From UBA2386 sp046306335 (GTDB lineage Bacteria > Planctomycetota > UBA1135 > UBA2386), in contig JBKDXM010000001.1 in the NCBI GenBank assembly GCA_046306335.1, positions 1 to 31,076 on the forward strand: a DNA stretch of 31,076 bases, in the 5' to 3' direction. The translations under genes and the position numbers were made by a program. Below the pieces are notes generated by a model. The model made no database searches. It had not been told where the DNA came from and saw only the letters and a program-made list of their open reading frames with translations. Within the stretch, counting starts at the first letter, position 1. The number at the start of each line of letters is the position of its first letter. Shown piece after piece: positions 1-7,978 of the stretch.

Positions 1-98
1 AGGGTGGGGTGAAATCCAACGCCGTGGCCTCCGCTGCGGCGCGGAAGAGGCCGCAGCAGTGCCATAGGGGCACGCAGCAGCGGTTTGGTTGCACGGCG

Positions 99-116
99 GC
101 GCGAAAAACTTCGCGC
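99..116 (-). terminator. Hairpin downstream of the RNase E/G gene
   Basis: A perfect 7-bp inverted repeat (GCGCGAA and TTCGCGC) around a 4-base loop lies about 30 bases after the RNase E/G stop codon. There is no following U-tract on the minus strand, so it is either a 3'-end stabilising stem or a U-less terminator. The rest of bases 1-146 holds nothing else I can recognise. Confidence 0.4.
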
Positions 117-146
117 AACAACAATCGAGCGATCAGGTCCGGAACT

Positions 147-2231
147 TCACGCCTTCACCCCAAGCCCTGCGGGAATGGCGATCCGCGCTTCCTGGCCATC
201 GCCCGTCAGGAACCGGTAGTGCACCACGTCGATCGGGTAGCTGGCCTCGGGCCGGAACACCAGCGACTTGCCGACGGCGTCCTCCAACTCGAGCACGGCG
301 CGACGCTTGTAGTTGACGAGGTAGTCGGCAACCGCGGGCGCGACGAAGATCTGCAGCACGGAGAATCCCTTGAGGTTGACCAGCGCGCGCGACTCGCGCA
401 GCACGGAGAGCGCCTTGCTCTGCACGGTGCGCGACCAGCCCGCGCCCTTGCAGTGCGGACACTGCATGAACACGGTGCGCTTGAGGCCGGGGCCGACGCG
501 CTGGCGCGTGATCTCCAGCATGCCGAACGGTGAGATGCGGCCGACCTTGATGCGGGCGCGGTCGCCGCGCAGCGCGTCGATCAGCTTGCGCTCGACGCCG
601 CGGCGCTGCTTTTCGTGCGCCATGTCGATGAAGTCGATGATGATCAGCCCGCCGAGGTCGCGCAGTCGCAACTGGCGGACGATCTCCGGGATGGCGTCGA
701 GGTTGGTGCGGTAGGCGGTCTCGTCGGTGTCGCCGCCGGCCTTGTAGCGACCGGAGTTGACGTCGATGGCGACGAGGGCCTCGGCCTGGTCGATCACGAT
801 CGACGCTCCGTTCGGCAGGTCCACCTTCGGCTGGTAGAGGGACTCCACGTCCTTCTCGATGCCGAAGTGATGGAACAGCGGCGTCGTCATCGCGTGCTGT
901 TTGATGCGCTCCGCCATGTGGGGCATCAGCTTCTCGGCGAAGTCGCGGATGCGCAGGAACACGTCCTCGCAATCGACGACGACGTCGGCGATGTCCGGCG
1001 TGAACTGGTCGCGCATCGCCTTCAACACGAGATCCGACTCCTGGTACAGCAGCGCCGGCGCGCGCGTCACCTTGAGCCGTTGGGCCACCATCTCCCAGAT
1101 CTTCTTGAGGTAGTCGCGGTCGCGCTGCAGGTCCTGCAGGCTCTTGTTGACGCCTGCGGTCCGCACGATGAAGCCGATGCCGCCGTGGCCGGTCTCGTCG
1201 AGCTCGCGGACGATGCGCTTGAGCCGCTTGCGTTCGTGCCCGTCCTCGATCTTCCGTGACACCCCGCACTTGGGCAGGCTCGGCATCAGCACGAGGCAGC
1301 GGCCGGGCAGCGAGATGTAGGTCGTCAGCGTCGGCCCCTTGCTGCCGATGCCTTCCTTGGTGATCTGGACGACGACCTCCTGCCCCTTCTTCAGCAGTTG
1401 GTCGATCGTCGGCCGCGGCCCGCGCGGCCGGCGGTCGCCGCCGCGGTCGCGGCCGCCACGGCGGCCACGGCGGCGGTCACGACGTTCGCCGCCGCCCTGG
1501 TCGGGTGCCGCACCGGCGGCCGGGCTCCCTGCCGGCTGCGCGGGTTCGCCGCCACCGCCGTCGCCAGCGCCTTCGCCGCCATCCGCCTCGTCGCGCCCGT
1601 CGCCGCCCGCAACCATGTTCAGCGGCCGCTCCCCGTCCGCGCCTCTGGCGGGCCCCTCGCCGTCGACCTCGCGGTCGGCTGCGTCGTCGGCGAACGGCTC
1701 GTCGTCGGGCTCCGGTCGCGACGCGTCGTCGGCGCGAGCGTCGTCGTCGGCGTCGTCGTCCTCGTCGGCGACGGCTTCGGGATCGACCGGCTCGGCTTCC
1801 GCCTCGTCGTGCTCGGCCAAGGCGACGTTCGACTCCTCGTGGTCGACGTCGCCGCGGCTCGGCTCCACGCCTCCATCGCCATCGCCGTCGTCGTCGTCGT
1901 CGTCGTCCGAGAGCGCCTGCTGCATCGACTCCGGACCGTCGTCGGCGTCGACCCGGGCACGCCCTTCGATCACGTCCTCGAGCTGGAAGTCGTCGCGACC
2001 GTACGCCGGCAGCACGTCGCTGACGTGCAAGAAGCCGTTCACCCGCCCGCCGAACGCGACGAAGGCCGCGCCGATGCTGGGCTCGATGTTGACGACCTTG
2101 CCTTTGTAGATGTTACCGAGATACGCCTCGCGGTTGGCCAACTCGACGTGCAGCTCCTGCAGCACGCCGTCCTCCACCACTGCGATCCGGCTCTCTTCCG
2201 GATCGATGGCGTTGATGAGCATCCTCTTCAA
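147..2231 (-). CDS. Ribonuclease E/G family endoribonuclease with large S1-domain insert
   Basis: Single-strand-specific endoribonuclease of the Rne/Rng family, acting in mRNA decay and rRNA/tRNA processing. The N-terminus (MKRMLINA) and S1 start (NIYKGKVVNIEPSIGAAFV) are close to E. coli RNase E. The catalytic metal ligands are visible as D490 in AIDVNSG and D533 in IIIDFIDM, 43 residues apart as D303/D346 are in E. coli; the zinc-link CPHC sits at C591/C594, again with the E. coli spacing. The core therefore matches, but the protein is about 187 residues longer before the active site: roughly residues 76-273, inside the S1 domain, are a low-complexity acidic stretch (including seven Asp in a row) followed by an Arg/Gly-rich box. 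There is no long C-terminal degradosome scaffold. Start is TTG at 2231, preceded by AGAAGG at 6-base spacing; an ATG three codons later is too close to its own purine stretch. Whether to call it Rne or Rng is not settled by sequence. Confidence 0.93.
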   Translation of the reverse strand: MKRMLINAIDPEESRIAVVEDGVLQELHVELANREAYLGNIYKGKVVNIEPSIGAAFVAFGGRVNGFLHVSDVLPAYGRDDFQLEDVIEGRARVDADDGPESMQQALSDDDDDDDGDGDGGVEPSRGDVDHEESNVALAEHDEAEAEPVDPEAVADEDDDADDDARADDASRPEPDDEPFADDAADREVDGEGPARGADGERPLNMVAGGDGRDEADGGEGAGDGGGGEPAQPAGSPAAGAAPDQGGGERRDRRRGRRGGRDRGGDRRPRGPRPTIDQLLKKGQEVVVQITKEGIGSKGPTLTTYISLPGRCLVLMPSLPKCGVSRKIEDGHERKRLKRIVRELDETGHGGIGFIVRTAGVNKSLQDLQRDRDYLKKIWEMVAQRLKVTRAPALLYQESDLVLKAMRDQFTPDIADVVVDCEDVFLRIRDFAEKLMPHMAERIKQHAMTTPLFHHFGIEKDVESLYQPKVDLPNGASIVIDQAEALVAIDVNSGRYKAGGDTDETAYRTNLDAIPEIVRQLRLRDLGGLIIIDFIDMAHEKQRRGVERKLIDALRGDRARIKVGRISPFGMLEITRQRVGPGLKRTVFMQCPHCKGAGWSRTVQSKALSVLRESRALVNLKGFSVLQIFVAPAVADYLVNYKRRAVLELEDAVGKSLVFRPEASYPIDVVHYRFLTGDGQEARIAIPAGLGVKA
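1887..1907 (-). repeat. In-frame (GTC)7 trinucleotide repeat
   Basis: Seven perfect GTC units on the plus strand, read as GAC on the coding strand, encode the poly-aspartate run in the RNase E/G insert. Slippage would change Asp number without shifting frame. Confidence 0.8.
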
Positions 2232-2454
2232 GGGAAACCTTCTCTTGGCGAATGCCGCCGACGATGCCGGCGGCCCCCTGGATCGACGCAGCGCGAGCCG
2301 TCGACCGCGAAGACCCGCAGGTCCGCGGTCGCGCGTCCGGCGCGGCTCCTGGGCCGCGCCACGGCGTCACGTCGATCGGTCGGGAAAGTAGACGAACGCT
2401 GCCACGTCCGACGGCCGATGCGGATCCCGGCAGCGCGCGAGCGCGCATCGAGGC

Positions 2455-2527
2455 GCGGCGAAGCGCCCTGCCGGAAGTCATGTGAGCCATCGCAGGCGTG
2501 GTTGGACCAGTTGGGCGGCGAAGCGCC
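2455..2527. repeat. 13-bp direct repeat pair, 60 bases apart
   Basis: GCGGCGAAGCGCC occurs at 2455-2467 and again at 2515-2527, exactly 60 bases apart. Each copy is itself an inverted repeat (GGCG-AAG-CGCC; 5 bp in the right copy), so each can form a short stem-loop in the putative RNase E/G leader. Confidence 0.6.
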
Positions 2528-2624
2528 GTCCATGGACGACGTTGCCGCGCTCCCCATGACGTCCGGGAAGCGCCGCGATGGTAGTGCGGAGCGGCTTCGC
2601 GCTCAACGCAAGACTGCGGCCGGC

Positions 2625-2648
2625 GGCGGGCGCGAGGCGGCGCCCGCC
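2625..2648 (-). terminator. Strong hairpin after pilQ
   Basis: A perfect 9-bp inverted repeat (GGCGGGCGC/GCGCCCGCC, loop of 6) begins 12 bases after the pilQ stop codon. All stem pairs are G-C and no U-tract follows. Position suggests transcript termination or 3'-end protection for the pilus operon. Confidence 0.5.
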
Positions 2649-2660
2649 ACCGGGCGGCGC

Positions 2661-4535
2661 TCAGTCGCCCTTGCCGAAGATCGCCTCGCGCTGCTGCGCG
2701 ATGTTCGAGTGGTCGCGCAGGCGCTCCTCGAGGGCGCGCTGCATCGACTTCTCGACGTCCTCGGGGCTGCGGATCAACTCGGGCGTGATGAACACCAGCA
2801 GGGTCGTGACATTGTCCTGCCGCGAACGGCCCTTGAACAGGTACCCCAGGACCGGGATGTCGCCGAGCAGCGGCAACTTGGTCACGGTCTCCGACTGGTT
2901 CTTGGACTTCAGGCCGCCGAGCACGGCGGTCTGGCCGCTGCGTAGCAGCACGCTGGTCGACAGCGTGCTCGAGGCGACGCGGGGCAGCGCGATGACGCCT
3001 TCCTGGCCACTGGTGCCGACGGTGAACACGTCGAAGCCGGCCGGCGCGAGCGACGAGTTGCCCGTGCCGCTGAGCGACGTGCGCTGCGGGATCACCTGCA
3101 TGACGATCTTGTCGGTGCCGGGCACGACGTGCGGAGTGGTCAGCAGCTGGAAGCCGACGCTGACCGGCGACTCGTCGCCTTCCTCGAGGGCGAGCAGCAG
3201 ACCGCCGGCCTGGCCCTGCTCGACGCGGGCCTGGGCGTAGCGGATGGCCTCGCCGACGAAGATGGTCGCCGGCTGGTGGTCCAGGGTCACGATCTGCGGC
3301 GCTTGCACGAGCTCGGAGCGGGTGTCACGCTTGAGCAGGCGCAGGGTCGCGGTGACCTGCTGCAGGTTCAGCGCGCCGAACACCACGTTCGGGATGGTCG
3401 TCTGGGCGGCGCCGTTCAAGGCAGGATCAGCGAACGGGCCTCGGCCCTGACCGCTGTTGTCTCCCGTCGGGTTGGCGACGATGCGGTCGTCCCAGCCGCC
3501 CTCGCCGAGGTTGAACGGCAGGTTGGTCGGGATCTGGCCGAGGCCGAGCGAAGCGGTCCAGCCCGAGCCGCCCGGGTTGATGCCGACGTCGAGCACGTCC
3601 TCGTTGGTCGTCGTCACGAACCGGATGTCGAGCTGGACCTGCTGCGGCTCGACGTCGATGAGATCGAGCGTGCGACGGATGTTCTCGATGACCGGACGCG
3701 TGTCCTTGACGACGACGAAGTTCTGCTCGCTGACGTAGTCGAGCGTGCCGACCTCCGGCGTCAGCATCTTCTGCAAGGTGTCGATCAGCGTGAACATCGT
3801 CTGCCCGGGCTGCATGGGCTGACGGTTGCGCAGGTCGTCGATGTACGCCGAGACGATGTACGGCACGTAGGTCGACGTCGGCCGCGCGAAGCGCAGCTGG
3901 AAGGTCTCCGTGACCAGGTCCTGCTGCACGTTGGACGGCGGGACGACGCGCAGCACGCCGCGCTTCTCCTCGACGACGACGTAGCCGAGCGTCTTGACGA
4001 CCGACTCGAGCGCGTCGCGCCAGGGGATGTTCTTGAGGCGCACCGTGATGGTGCCCTTGACCTCGGGCGCGACGGCGATGTTGGCGCCGGAGATCTTGGC
4101 GATGGTGTCGACGACCTTCTGGATGTCGGTGTTCTCGAACGAGAACGTCGTCTTCGGCGGATTCTCGACCTTGAGCACGCCGCCTTCGGCCTCGGTCACG
4201 ATGCAGCGCGCCTGCTCGGCGACGAGCGTCAGCGCGCTGCGCCACGGCACGTCCTGGAGGTCGATCGTCACCGTCGCCTCGATCGACGGATCGATGATGA
4301 TGTTGGCGTTCGCCTTCTTGCGGATGCTCGCCACGACCTCGCGCAAGTCGCGGTCCTTGAGCCGCAGCGTCAGCCGGCTGGAGCGGTCGCTCTCGGCCTC
4401 GGACCGGATGTCCTCAGGCTTCGGCTGCTGCCCGGCAGGCTGCTGCTGTTGGGGCGCAGGATCCTGCGCATGACAGACTGCGAGGGGCAGCAAAGCCGCC
4501 AACCCGCAAACGATTCCATGGATCACTGCCTGCAT
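2661..4535 (-). CDS. pilQ: Type IV pilus secretin PilQ
   Basis: Outer-membrane secretin that forms the channel through which the type IV pilus fibre passes. The 624-residue product starts with a signal peptide (MQAVIHGIVCGLAALLPLAVCHA, described here only as residues 1 to about 23), then a Gln/Pro-rich linker, two short STN-type repeats (about 45-115 and 118-185; each has the pattern LxxVPWRxAL), a secretin N-domain around 190-310, and the beta-barrel secretin domain ending with the family signature TAVLGGLKSK...KLPLLGDIPVLGYLF and VFITPELI. No AMIN domain is evident. The start at 4535 is chosen because GGAGGAG lies 8 bases upstream and a signal peptide follows; the frame stays open far upstream but that part is Arg-rich noncoding-like. 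It is last in the pilM-N-O-like-Q order, 143 bases after the pilO-like gene, longer than the other gaps, so it may have its own control. Confidence 0.9.
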   Translation of the reverse strand: MQAVIHGIVCGLAALLPLAVCHAQDPAPQQQQPAGQQPKPEDIRSEAESDRSSRLTLRLKDRDLREVVASIRKKANANIIIDPSIEATVTIDLQDVPWRSALTLVAEQARCIVTEAEGGVLKVENPPKTTFSFENTDIQKVVDTIAKISGANIAVAPEVKGTITVRLKNIPWRDALESVVKTLGYVVVEEKRGVLRVVPPSNVQQDLVTETFQLRFARPTSTYVPYIVSAYIDDLRNRQPMQPGQTMFTLIDTLQKMLTPEVGTLDYVSEQNFVVVKDTRPVIENIRRTLDLIDVEPQQVQLDIRFVTTTNEDVLDVGINPGGSGWTASLGLGQIPTNLPFNLGEGGWDDRIVANPTGDNSGQGRGPFADPALNGAAQTTIPNVVFGALNLQQVTATLRLLKRDTRSELVQAPQIVTLDHQPATIFVGEAIRYAQARVEQGQAGGLLLALEEGDESPVSVGFQLLTTPHVVPGTDKIVMQVIPQRTSLSGTGNSSLAPAGFDVFTVGTSGQEGVIALPRVASSTLSTSVLLRSGQTAVLGGLKSKNQSETVTKLPLLGDIPVLGYLFKGRSRQDNVTTLLVFITPELIRSPEDVEKSMQRALEERLRDHSNIAQQREAIFGKGD

Positions 4536-4543
4536 CGTCGAAT

Positions 4544-4561
4544 CTCCTCCCCGGCGGGGAG
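4544..4561 (-). promoter_or_regulatory. Stem-loop overlapping the pilQ ribosome binding site
   Basis: On the minus strand CTCCCC-GCC-GGGGAG (4561 to 4547) is a perfect 6-bp inverted repeat whose right arm is the first part of the GGGGAGGAG ribosome binding site of pilQ. Folding would partly hide the site. The loop is only 3 bases, so stability is uncertain. Confidence 0.45.
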
Positions 4562-4678
4562 CCCTTTGCCTCGCATGTGGCCGCGGCGCGTCAGATTTGC
4601 GCCGCAGCGTCCTTGAACTCATCGGCTCGACGTCACGGCGGGCTTGAGTCGATGTCGACCGGCGCCTGCCGCGCCGCG

Positions 4679-6094
4679 TCACATCGTCCGCACGAGCGTG
4701 AGCCCGCGGAACACGAACCAGATCTGCTCCTCCGCGACCTGCTTGACCAGCAGGTCCTCGGAGACGTACTCGCCTTCCTCGTAGGTCTCGCCGTTGAGAA
4801 GGACGCCCGAGCGCCCCGTCGGGTTGACCACGATGCCCTGGACCTTGAGGTCTAGAGCCTTGAAGTCGAGAGCGGTGATGGCCTTGTAGTGCCACGCCTT
4901 GGCCGCGAGCGCGAGCGGGTAGCGCGCGTCCGTCTCGGGCACGGCGATGCGCTGCATCACGATCTCGTAGCGCGACTTCGCCTGCTCCAGCTGGCCGTTG
5001 TTGCAGTCGGACGTGAGGTCAGCGACCAGCTGGCGCAGCTCGGACTCGGGCAGATAGGGGTCCTTCGGCTGGGCGGCGTCCTTGCCGACGATCACCGCGG
5101 TGCGCAGCTCGCCGAACGGGGCCACGACCTCGCGCGACCAGCGCAGGCGGAGCGGCGGGAAGGTCACGATCGACGACTCGGCCTCGATCTGCAAGGCGAG
5201 ATTGTCGACGCCTTCCTTGAGCTTCTTCTCCAGCGAGTACTGCTCGAACAGCGTGATGTTCTGCTTGCCGATCTTGTCCTGCATCTCGCGCAGGCGGGCG
5301 AGCGCGTCGATGTTGCGGTCGAGGGCCTCGCGCTGCTCCTCCTGCGACGGACCCGAGCCGTTGACGTCGCCGCGGTCACGCGGGTCGACCATCACGTCGC
5401 GGCGCCCCTGCTCGCCGCGGTGCTCGTAGCGGTCGAGGCGGATCGCCTGCATGCGCTTCCAGATCTCCTCGCGGAGCTCCTCGCGGAGCTTCTGGTAGTC
5501 GGGGATCTGGACGTCCTTGGCGTCGGCCTTGCCGTTGTAGGCGTAGGTCTGCAGCGTCATCTGGACGTTGTGCACGACGTCGCCGTCGCGCACCTGGACC
5601 TTGCCGTTCTTGGACCCCGACGTGATCGTGAAGTCGGTGATGCTCACGAACCGCTCGAAGTTCTCGACGAGGTTCATGAACTTCATGACCTGCCACAGGG
5701 TGGCGGTCATCTCGTACTTGTACTCGATCGGAGTGAACCGCTCGGTCTTGGAGGTCGTCCGCTGCGTGTTGACGAGCGAGCTGCTCTTGACGCCCGACTG
5801 GCGATTGAACTGGTTGAGCATGCGGACGAAGTCCGTGAGCTCCTTCTGGTCGGGCAGGATCTTGACGTACTCGCCGAGATTCTCGCGCAGGATGATCACG
5901 TCCCGCTCGAGGGACGGGACTTGGCGGATGCGCGACGCGGCCTTGTCGATCGCCGATTGCTTGTCGACGGCCTGCGCATCGATCTCTGCGATCAGCTCGT
6001 CGGTGTAGTAGATGCCGCCGCCGGCGAGGAGGCACAGCCCGAGCGCGGCGCCGCCGATCGTGAGGGTGAGCGACTTCTGGGTCCAGCTTGCCAT
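4679..6094 (-). CDS. PilO-like pilus assembly protein with PilP/GspC-like C-terminus
   Basis: Inner-membrane platform component of the type IV pilus. The 471-residue product has an N-terminal membrane segment (about 8-30), a periplasmic coiled coil (35-75), and a PilO-type ferredoxin-like region in which the pattern YxxTATLWQVMKFMNLVENFERFVSI is typical (the motif spans roughly residues 115-145). Beyond about residue 200, where ordinary PilO ends, there is a second helical/coiled-coil region (about 215-330), a helical pair resembling a TPR (about 365-415), and a final ~54 residues (418-471) with GIVVNPTGRSGVLLNGETY, like the HR beta-domain of PilP and GspC (short piece quoted). No separate pilP lies between this gene and pilQ, so a PilO-PilP-like fusion is inferred. 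Start ATG at 6094 has GAGG 9 bases upstream and lies 11 bases after pilN. The pilO part is confident, the PilP-like part less so. Confidence 0.78.
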   Translation of the reverse strand: MASWTQKSLTLTIGGAALGLCLLAGGGIYYTDELIAEIDAQAVDKQSAIDKAASRIRQVPSLERDVIILRENLGEYVKILPDQKELTDFVRMLNQFNRQSGVKSSSLVNTQRTTSKTERFTPIEYKYEMTATLWQVMKFMNLVENFERFVSITDFTITSGSKNGKVQVRDGDVVHNVQMTLQTYAYNGKADAKDVQIPDYQKLREELREEIWKRMQAIRLDRYEHRGEQGRRDVMVDPRDRGDVNGSGPSQEEQREALDRNIDALARLREMQDKIGKQNITLFEQYSLEKKLKEGVDNLALQIEAESSIVTFPPLRLRWSREVVAPFGELRTAVIVGKDAAQPKDPYLPESELRQLVADLTSDCNNGQLEQAKSRYEIVMQRIAVPETDARYPLALAAKAWHYKAITALDFKALDLKVQGIVVNPTGRSGVLLNGETYEEGEYVSEDLLVKQVAEEQIWFVFRGLTLVRTM

Positions 6095-6105
6095 GGTTGT
6101 TGACC

Positions 6106-6741
6106 TCACTTCGCCGCCGGCGAGCCCGGCTGCGCGTTGGCGTTGGTCGGCGGGAACTGCAGGGACAGGGCGAAGCGCAGCGAGGTCGGCGGCACGCGGC
6201 CTTCCTCCTCCTCCAGCTTCCACGTGGGGTCGGAAAGGAGCGCCCTCTTGCCGAAGGCGGAGTTCGCCATGTCGTCGTGGAAGTTCGCCAGGCGGTCCTG
6301 CTCGTCGCCCTGGACGGCGCAGCTCAGCTTGACCAGCGCACCGTTGGTCGGGTCGTTGCGGACCGTGAGGTCGTCGAACCAGGCGAGGTGCCGCTCGGCG
6401 TTGCCGTCGTTGTTGACCACGTCGATCAGCTCGTCGAGCCACTGCGACCAGACGCGCCGCGAGTTGCCGATGTCCCGGATCGACTGCACGCGGAACGTGT
6501 AGTCGTTCTTGTTGGCCTCCAGCTGGTCGGCGTACGCGACGCGCCGCTGCAACTCACCGAGCTTGGCTTCGGCGGCCGCCAGCCGGTCCTCGGCTGCCTT
6601 GAGGTCGCCGAACCACTTCATGCCGAGCCAACCGAGAGCGGCCGTTACGGCCACCGCCGAAGCCAGGGCGACCACCAGCAGCTTTGCCTGCAGGCGGCGC
6701 CCACGGCGCATTTCGACGGGCAATAGATTGATGCGAATCAT
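6106..6741 (-). CDS. pilN: Type IV pilus assembly protein PilN
   Basis: Bitopic inner-membrane protein that links cytoplasmic PilM to periplasmic PilO. The 211-residue product opens with the hallmark MIRINLLP motif that docks into PilM, then a membrane helix (about 20-42), a periplasmic coiled coil (about 45-80) and a PilN fold. Its C-terminal tail (Pro/Asn/Ala-rich) is probably disordered. The start ATG at 6741 has TGAGGAAC 5 bases upstream, which overlaps the pilM stop codon; the genes are 10 bases apart. Confidence 0.88.
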   Translation of the reverse strand: MIRINLLPVEMRRGRRLQAKLLVVALASAVAVTAALGWLGMKWFGDLKAAEDRLAAAEAKLGELQRRVAYADQLEANKNDYTFRVQSIRDIGNSRRVWSQWLDELIDVVNNDGNAERHLAWFDDLTVRNDPTNGALVKLSCAVQGDEQDRLANFHDDMANSAFGKRALLSDPTWKLEEEEGRVPPTSLRFALSLQFPPTNANAQPGSPAAK

Positions 6742-6751
6742 GGCTTGTTCC

Positions 6752-7774
6752 TCAGGAAGCGGCGGCCAGCCCGATCGCGACGGCGAGCTGCGGCGCCTGT
6801 AGGTTGAGTTGCTCGACGTCGACTTCGTCGCCGTCCGTCTTCAGGCCCTCGACCGGGTTCCAGGTCTTGGTGCGCTTCTCGAAGATGCGCTCGAACGACT
6901 CCTCGAGGAACGGCAGCAGCGCGGTGCCGCCGGTCAGGCGGACCTCCTGCACGGCGCCGTCGAACTGGTTCTCGAAGAAGTCGAAGGACAGGTTGATCTC
7001 GTTGCCCATGTCCTCGAGGACCTGGGCGCAGGCGTCGCTGACCACCTCGATCTGCGCGCCTGGGTTGCGCTTCAGCGCCTCGGCCTGCGCGGTCTCGACG
7101 CCGGTACGGCGCGCGATGGCATTGGTGAGGTCCTGGCCGCCCATGGGCACCTCGCGGGCGAAGCAGGTCACGTTGTCGCGCAGGATGTTGATCGTCGCCT
7201 TGGTGGCGCCGATGTCGACGAGGGCGACGGTGCGGCCCGAGTCCTGGATGCCGGGGTGGACCATGTCGCCCAGTTCCCAGGCGTTGCCGAGCGCGAAGCC
7301 GTCCACGCCGATGAAGGCGGGCTGCAGGCCGACCTCCGCGAGCATCCGGGCGTACTCGGCGATGATCGTCTTCTTCGCCGCGACCACGAGGACGTCCATG
7401 CGCGGCTTGCCGGCGGCGTCGTTGGTCACGTTCAGCTTCTGCGCGTCCAGCTCGACGTCGGTGACCTCGAACGGGATGTACTTGTCGGCCTCGAAGCGGA
7501 CCGCCTGGACGATCTTGTCGTCGCTCATCGGCGGCATGCTGATGTAGCGGAACACCACGTTCTTGCCGCTGACCGAGGTGGCGACTCGCTTGGTCTTGAA
7601 CTTGGCCGTGCGCATCAGGTCGGCGAGCGCGTCCTGCCGCGCGGCTTCGTTCGGCACGTCGATCTGGGCATGACCCGTGATGACGACGTCGAGCTTGTCC
7701 CGCGACAGTTCGACGGCCTTGATGCAACTCGTGCCGATGTCGAGACCGACGATGCTCTTGCGCTTGTTCAGCAT
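6752..7774 (-). CDS. pilM: Type IV pilus assembly protein PilM (actin-like ATPase)
   Basis: Cytoplasmic actin-fold ATP-binding protein of the pilus platform. The 340-residue product begins MLNKRKSIVGLDIGTSCIK, the phosphate-1 loop of the PilM/FtsA group, and carries further actin-fold elements VALVDIGATKATINIL and VRLTGGTALLPFLEE near residues 190 and 275. The ATG at 7774 is chosen because the family begins a few residues before GLDIG; the frame extends to a GTG at 7825 but those 17 residues have no family support. GGAG is 11 bases upstream, a weak site. First gene of the pilM-pilN-pilO-like-pilQ run. Confidence 0.9.
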   Translation of the reverse strand: MLNKRKSIVGLDIGTSCIKAVELSRDKLDVVITGHAQIDVPNEAARQDALADLMRTAKFKTKRVATSVSGKNVVFRYISMPPMSDDKIVQAVRFEADKYIPFEVTDVELDAQKLNVTNDAAGKPRMDVLVVAAKKTIIAEYARMLAEVGLQPAFIGVDGFALGNAWELGDMVHPGIQDSGRTVALVDIGATKATINILRDNVTCFAREVPMGGQDLTNAIARRTGVETAQAEALKRNPGAQIEVVSDACAQVLEDMGNEINLSFDFFENQFDGAVQEVRLTGGTALLPFLEESFERIFEKRTKTWNPVEGLKTDGDEVDVEQLNLQAPQLAVAIGLAAAS

Positions 7775-7793
7775 GACCAGGTTGGCTCCAGCG

Positions 7794-7806
7794 GACGGAA
7801 TCCGTC
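7794..7806. promoter_or_regulatory. Palindrome upstream of pilM
   Basis: GACGGA-A-TCCGTC is a perfect 6-bp inverted repeat located 20-32 bases before the pilM start, within the 204-base divergent region shared with the M1 peptidase gene. It could be an operator; no bound regulator is known. Confidence 0.25.
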
Positions 7807-7937
7807 GCTGCCGCGCTATCGGCACGACGGCCGTCCGGGGTTGAGCCGCCGCGGCCCCGGAACGCCCCGGTCGTCGACGACGGGCCGCTGCCGGCCGTCG
7901 GACGCCGGCGGCCGTGGCTCCGGCAGGTGCTCGGTGG

Positions 7938-7966
7938 TTGCCTCGCGGCCGGTCCTGGCGAACACT
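7938..7966 (+). promoter_or_regulatory. Candidate promoter of the M1 peptidase gene
   Basis: TTGCCT at 7938-7943, a 17-base spacer and AACACT at 7961-7966 resemble a sigma-70 promoter (4 of 6 and 3 of 6 consensus matches). Transcription would begin about 6 bases before the ATG at 7979, giving an almost leaderless mRNA; consistent with this, no ribosome binding site is visible. Confidence 0.35.
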
Positions 7967-7978
7967 GCTGGCCCAACC

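Larger units (their letters stand above)
2232..2660. other. 429-base gap between pilQ and the RNase E/G gene
   Basis: No convincing gene, tRNA or small RNA is seen; the short ORFs here have shadow-like, Arg/Pro-rich composition. It contains a strong hairpin beside the pilQ end (2625-2648), a 13-base direct repeat at 2455-2467 and 2515-2527 whose copies each fold into a small stem, and an inverted repeat GCCGCC/GGCGGC at 2254-2274 just upstream of the RNase start. On the minus strand these would sit in the RNase E/G mRNA leader if its promoter lies in this gap. No clear -35/-10 pair was found. Confidence 0.5.

Noticed and set aside
1887..1907. (GTC)7 repeat as a phase-variation switch
   Set aside because: Unit of three bases cannot switch the frame; at most it tunes Asp number.
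2113..2557. Small open frames in the pilQ-RNase gap
   Set aside because: Overlap the RNase E/G start, Arg/Ser/Pro-rich, no ribosome binding site; judged noncoding.
1398..2945. 515-codon plus-strand frame across the RNase E/G insert
   Set aside because: Mirror of the GAC/GTC-rich insert; runs through the real gene's coding region and into the gap without any domain.
6809..7978. Upstream extension of the M1 peptidase frame by 390 codons
   Set aside because: The extension is antisense to pilM and ends where a proper signal peptide begins at 7979.
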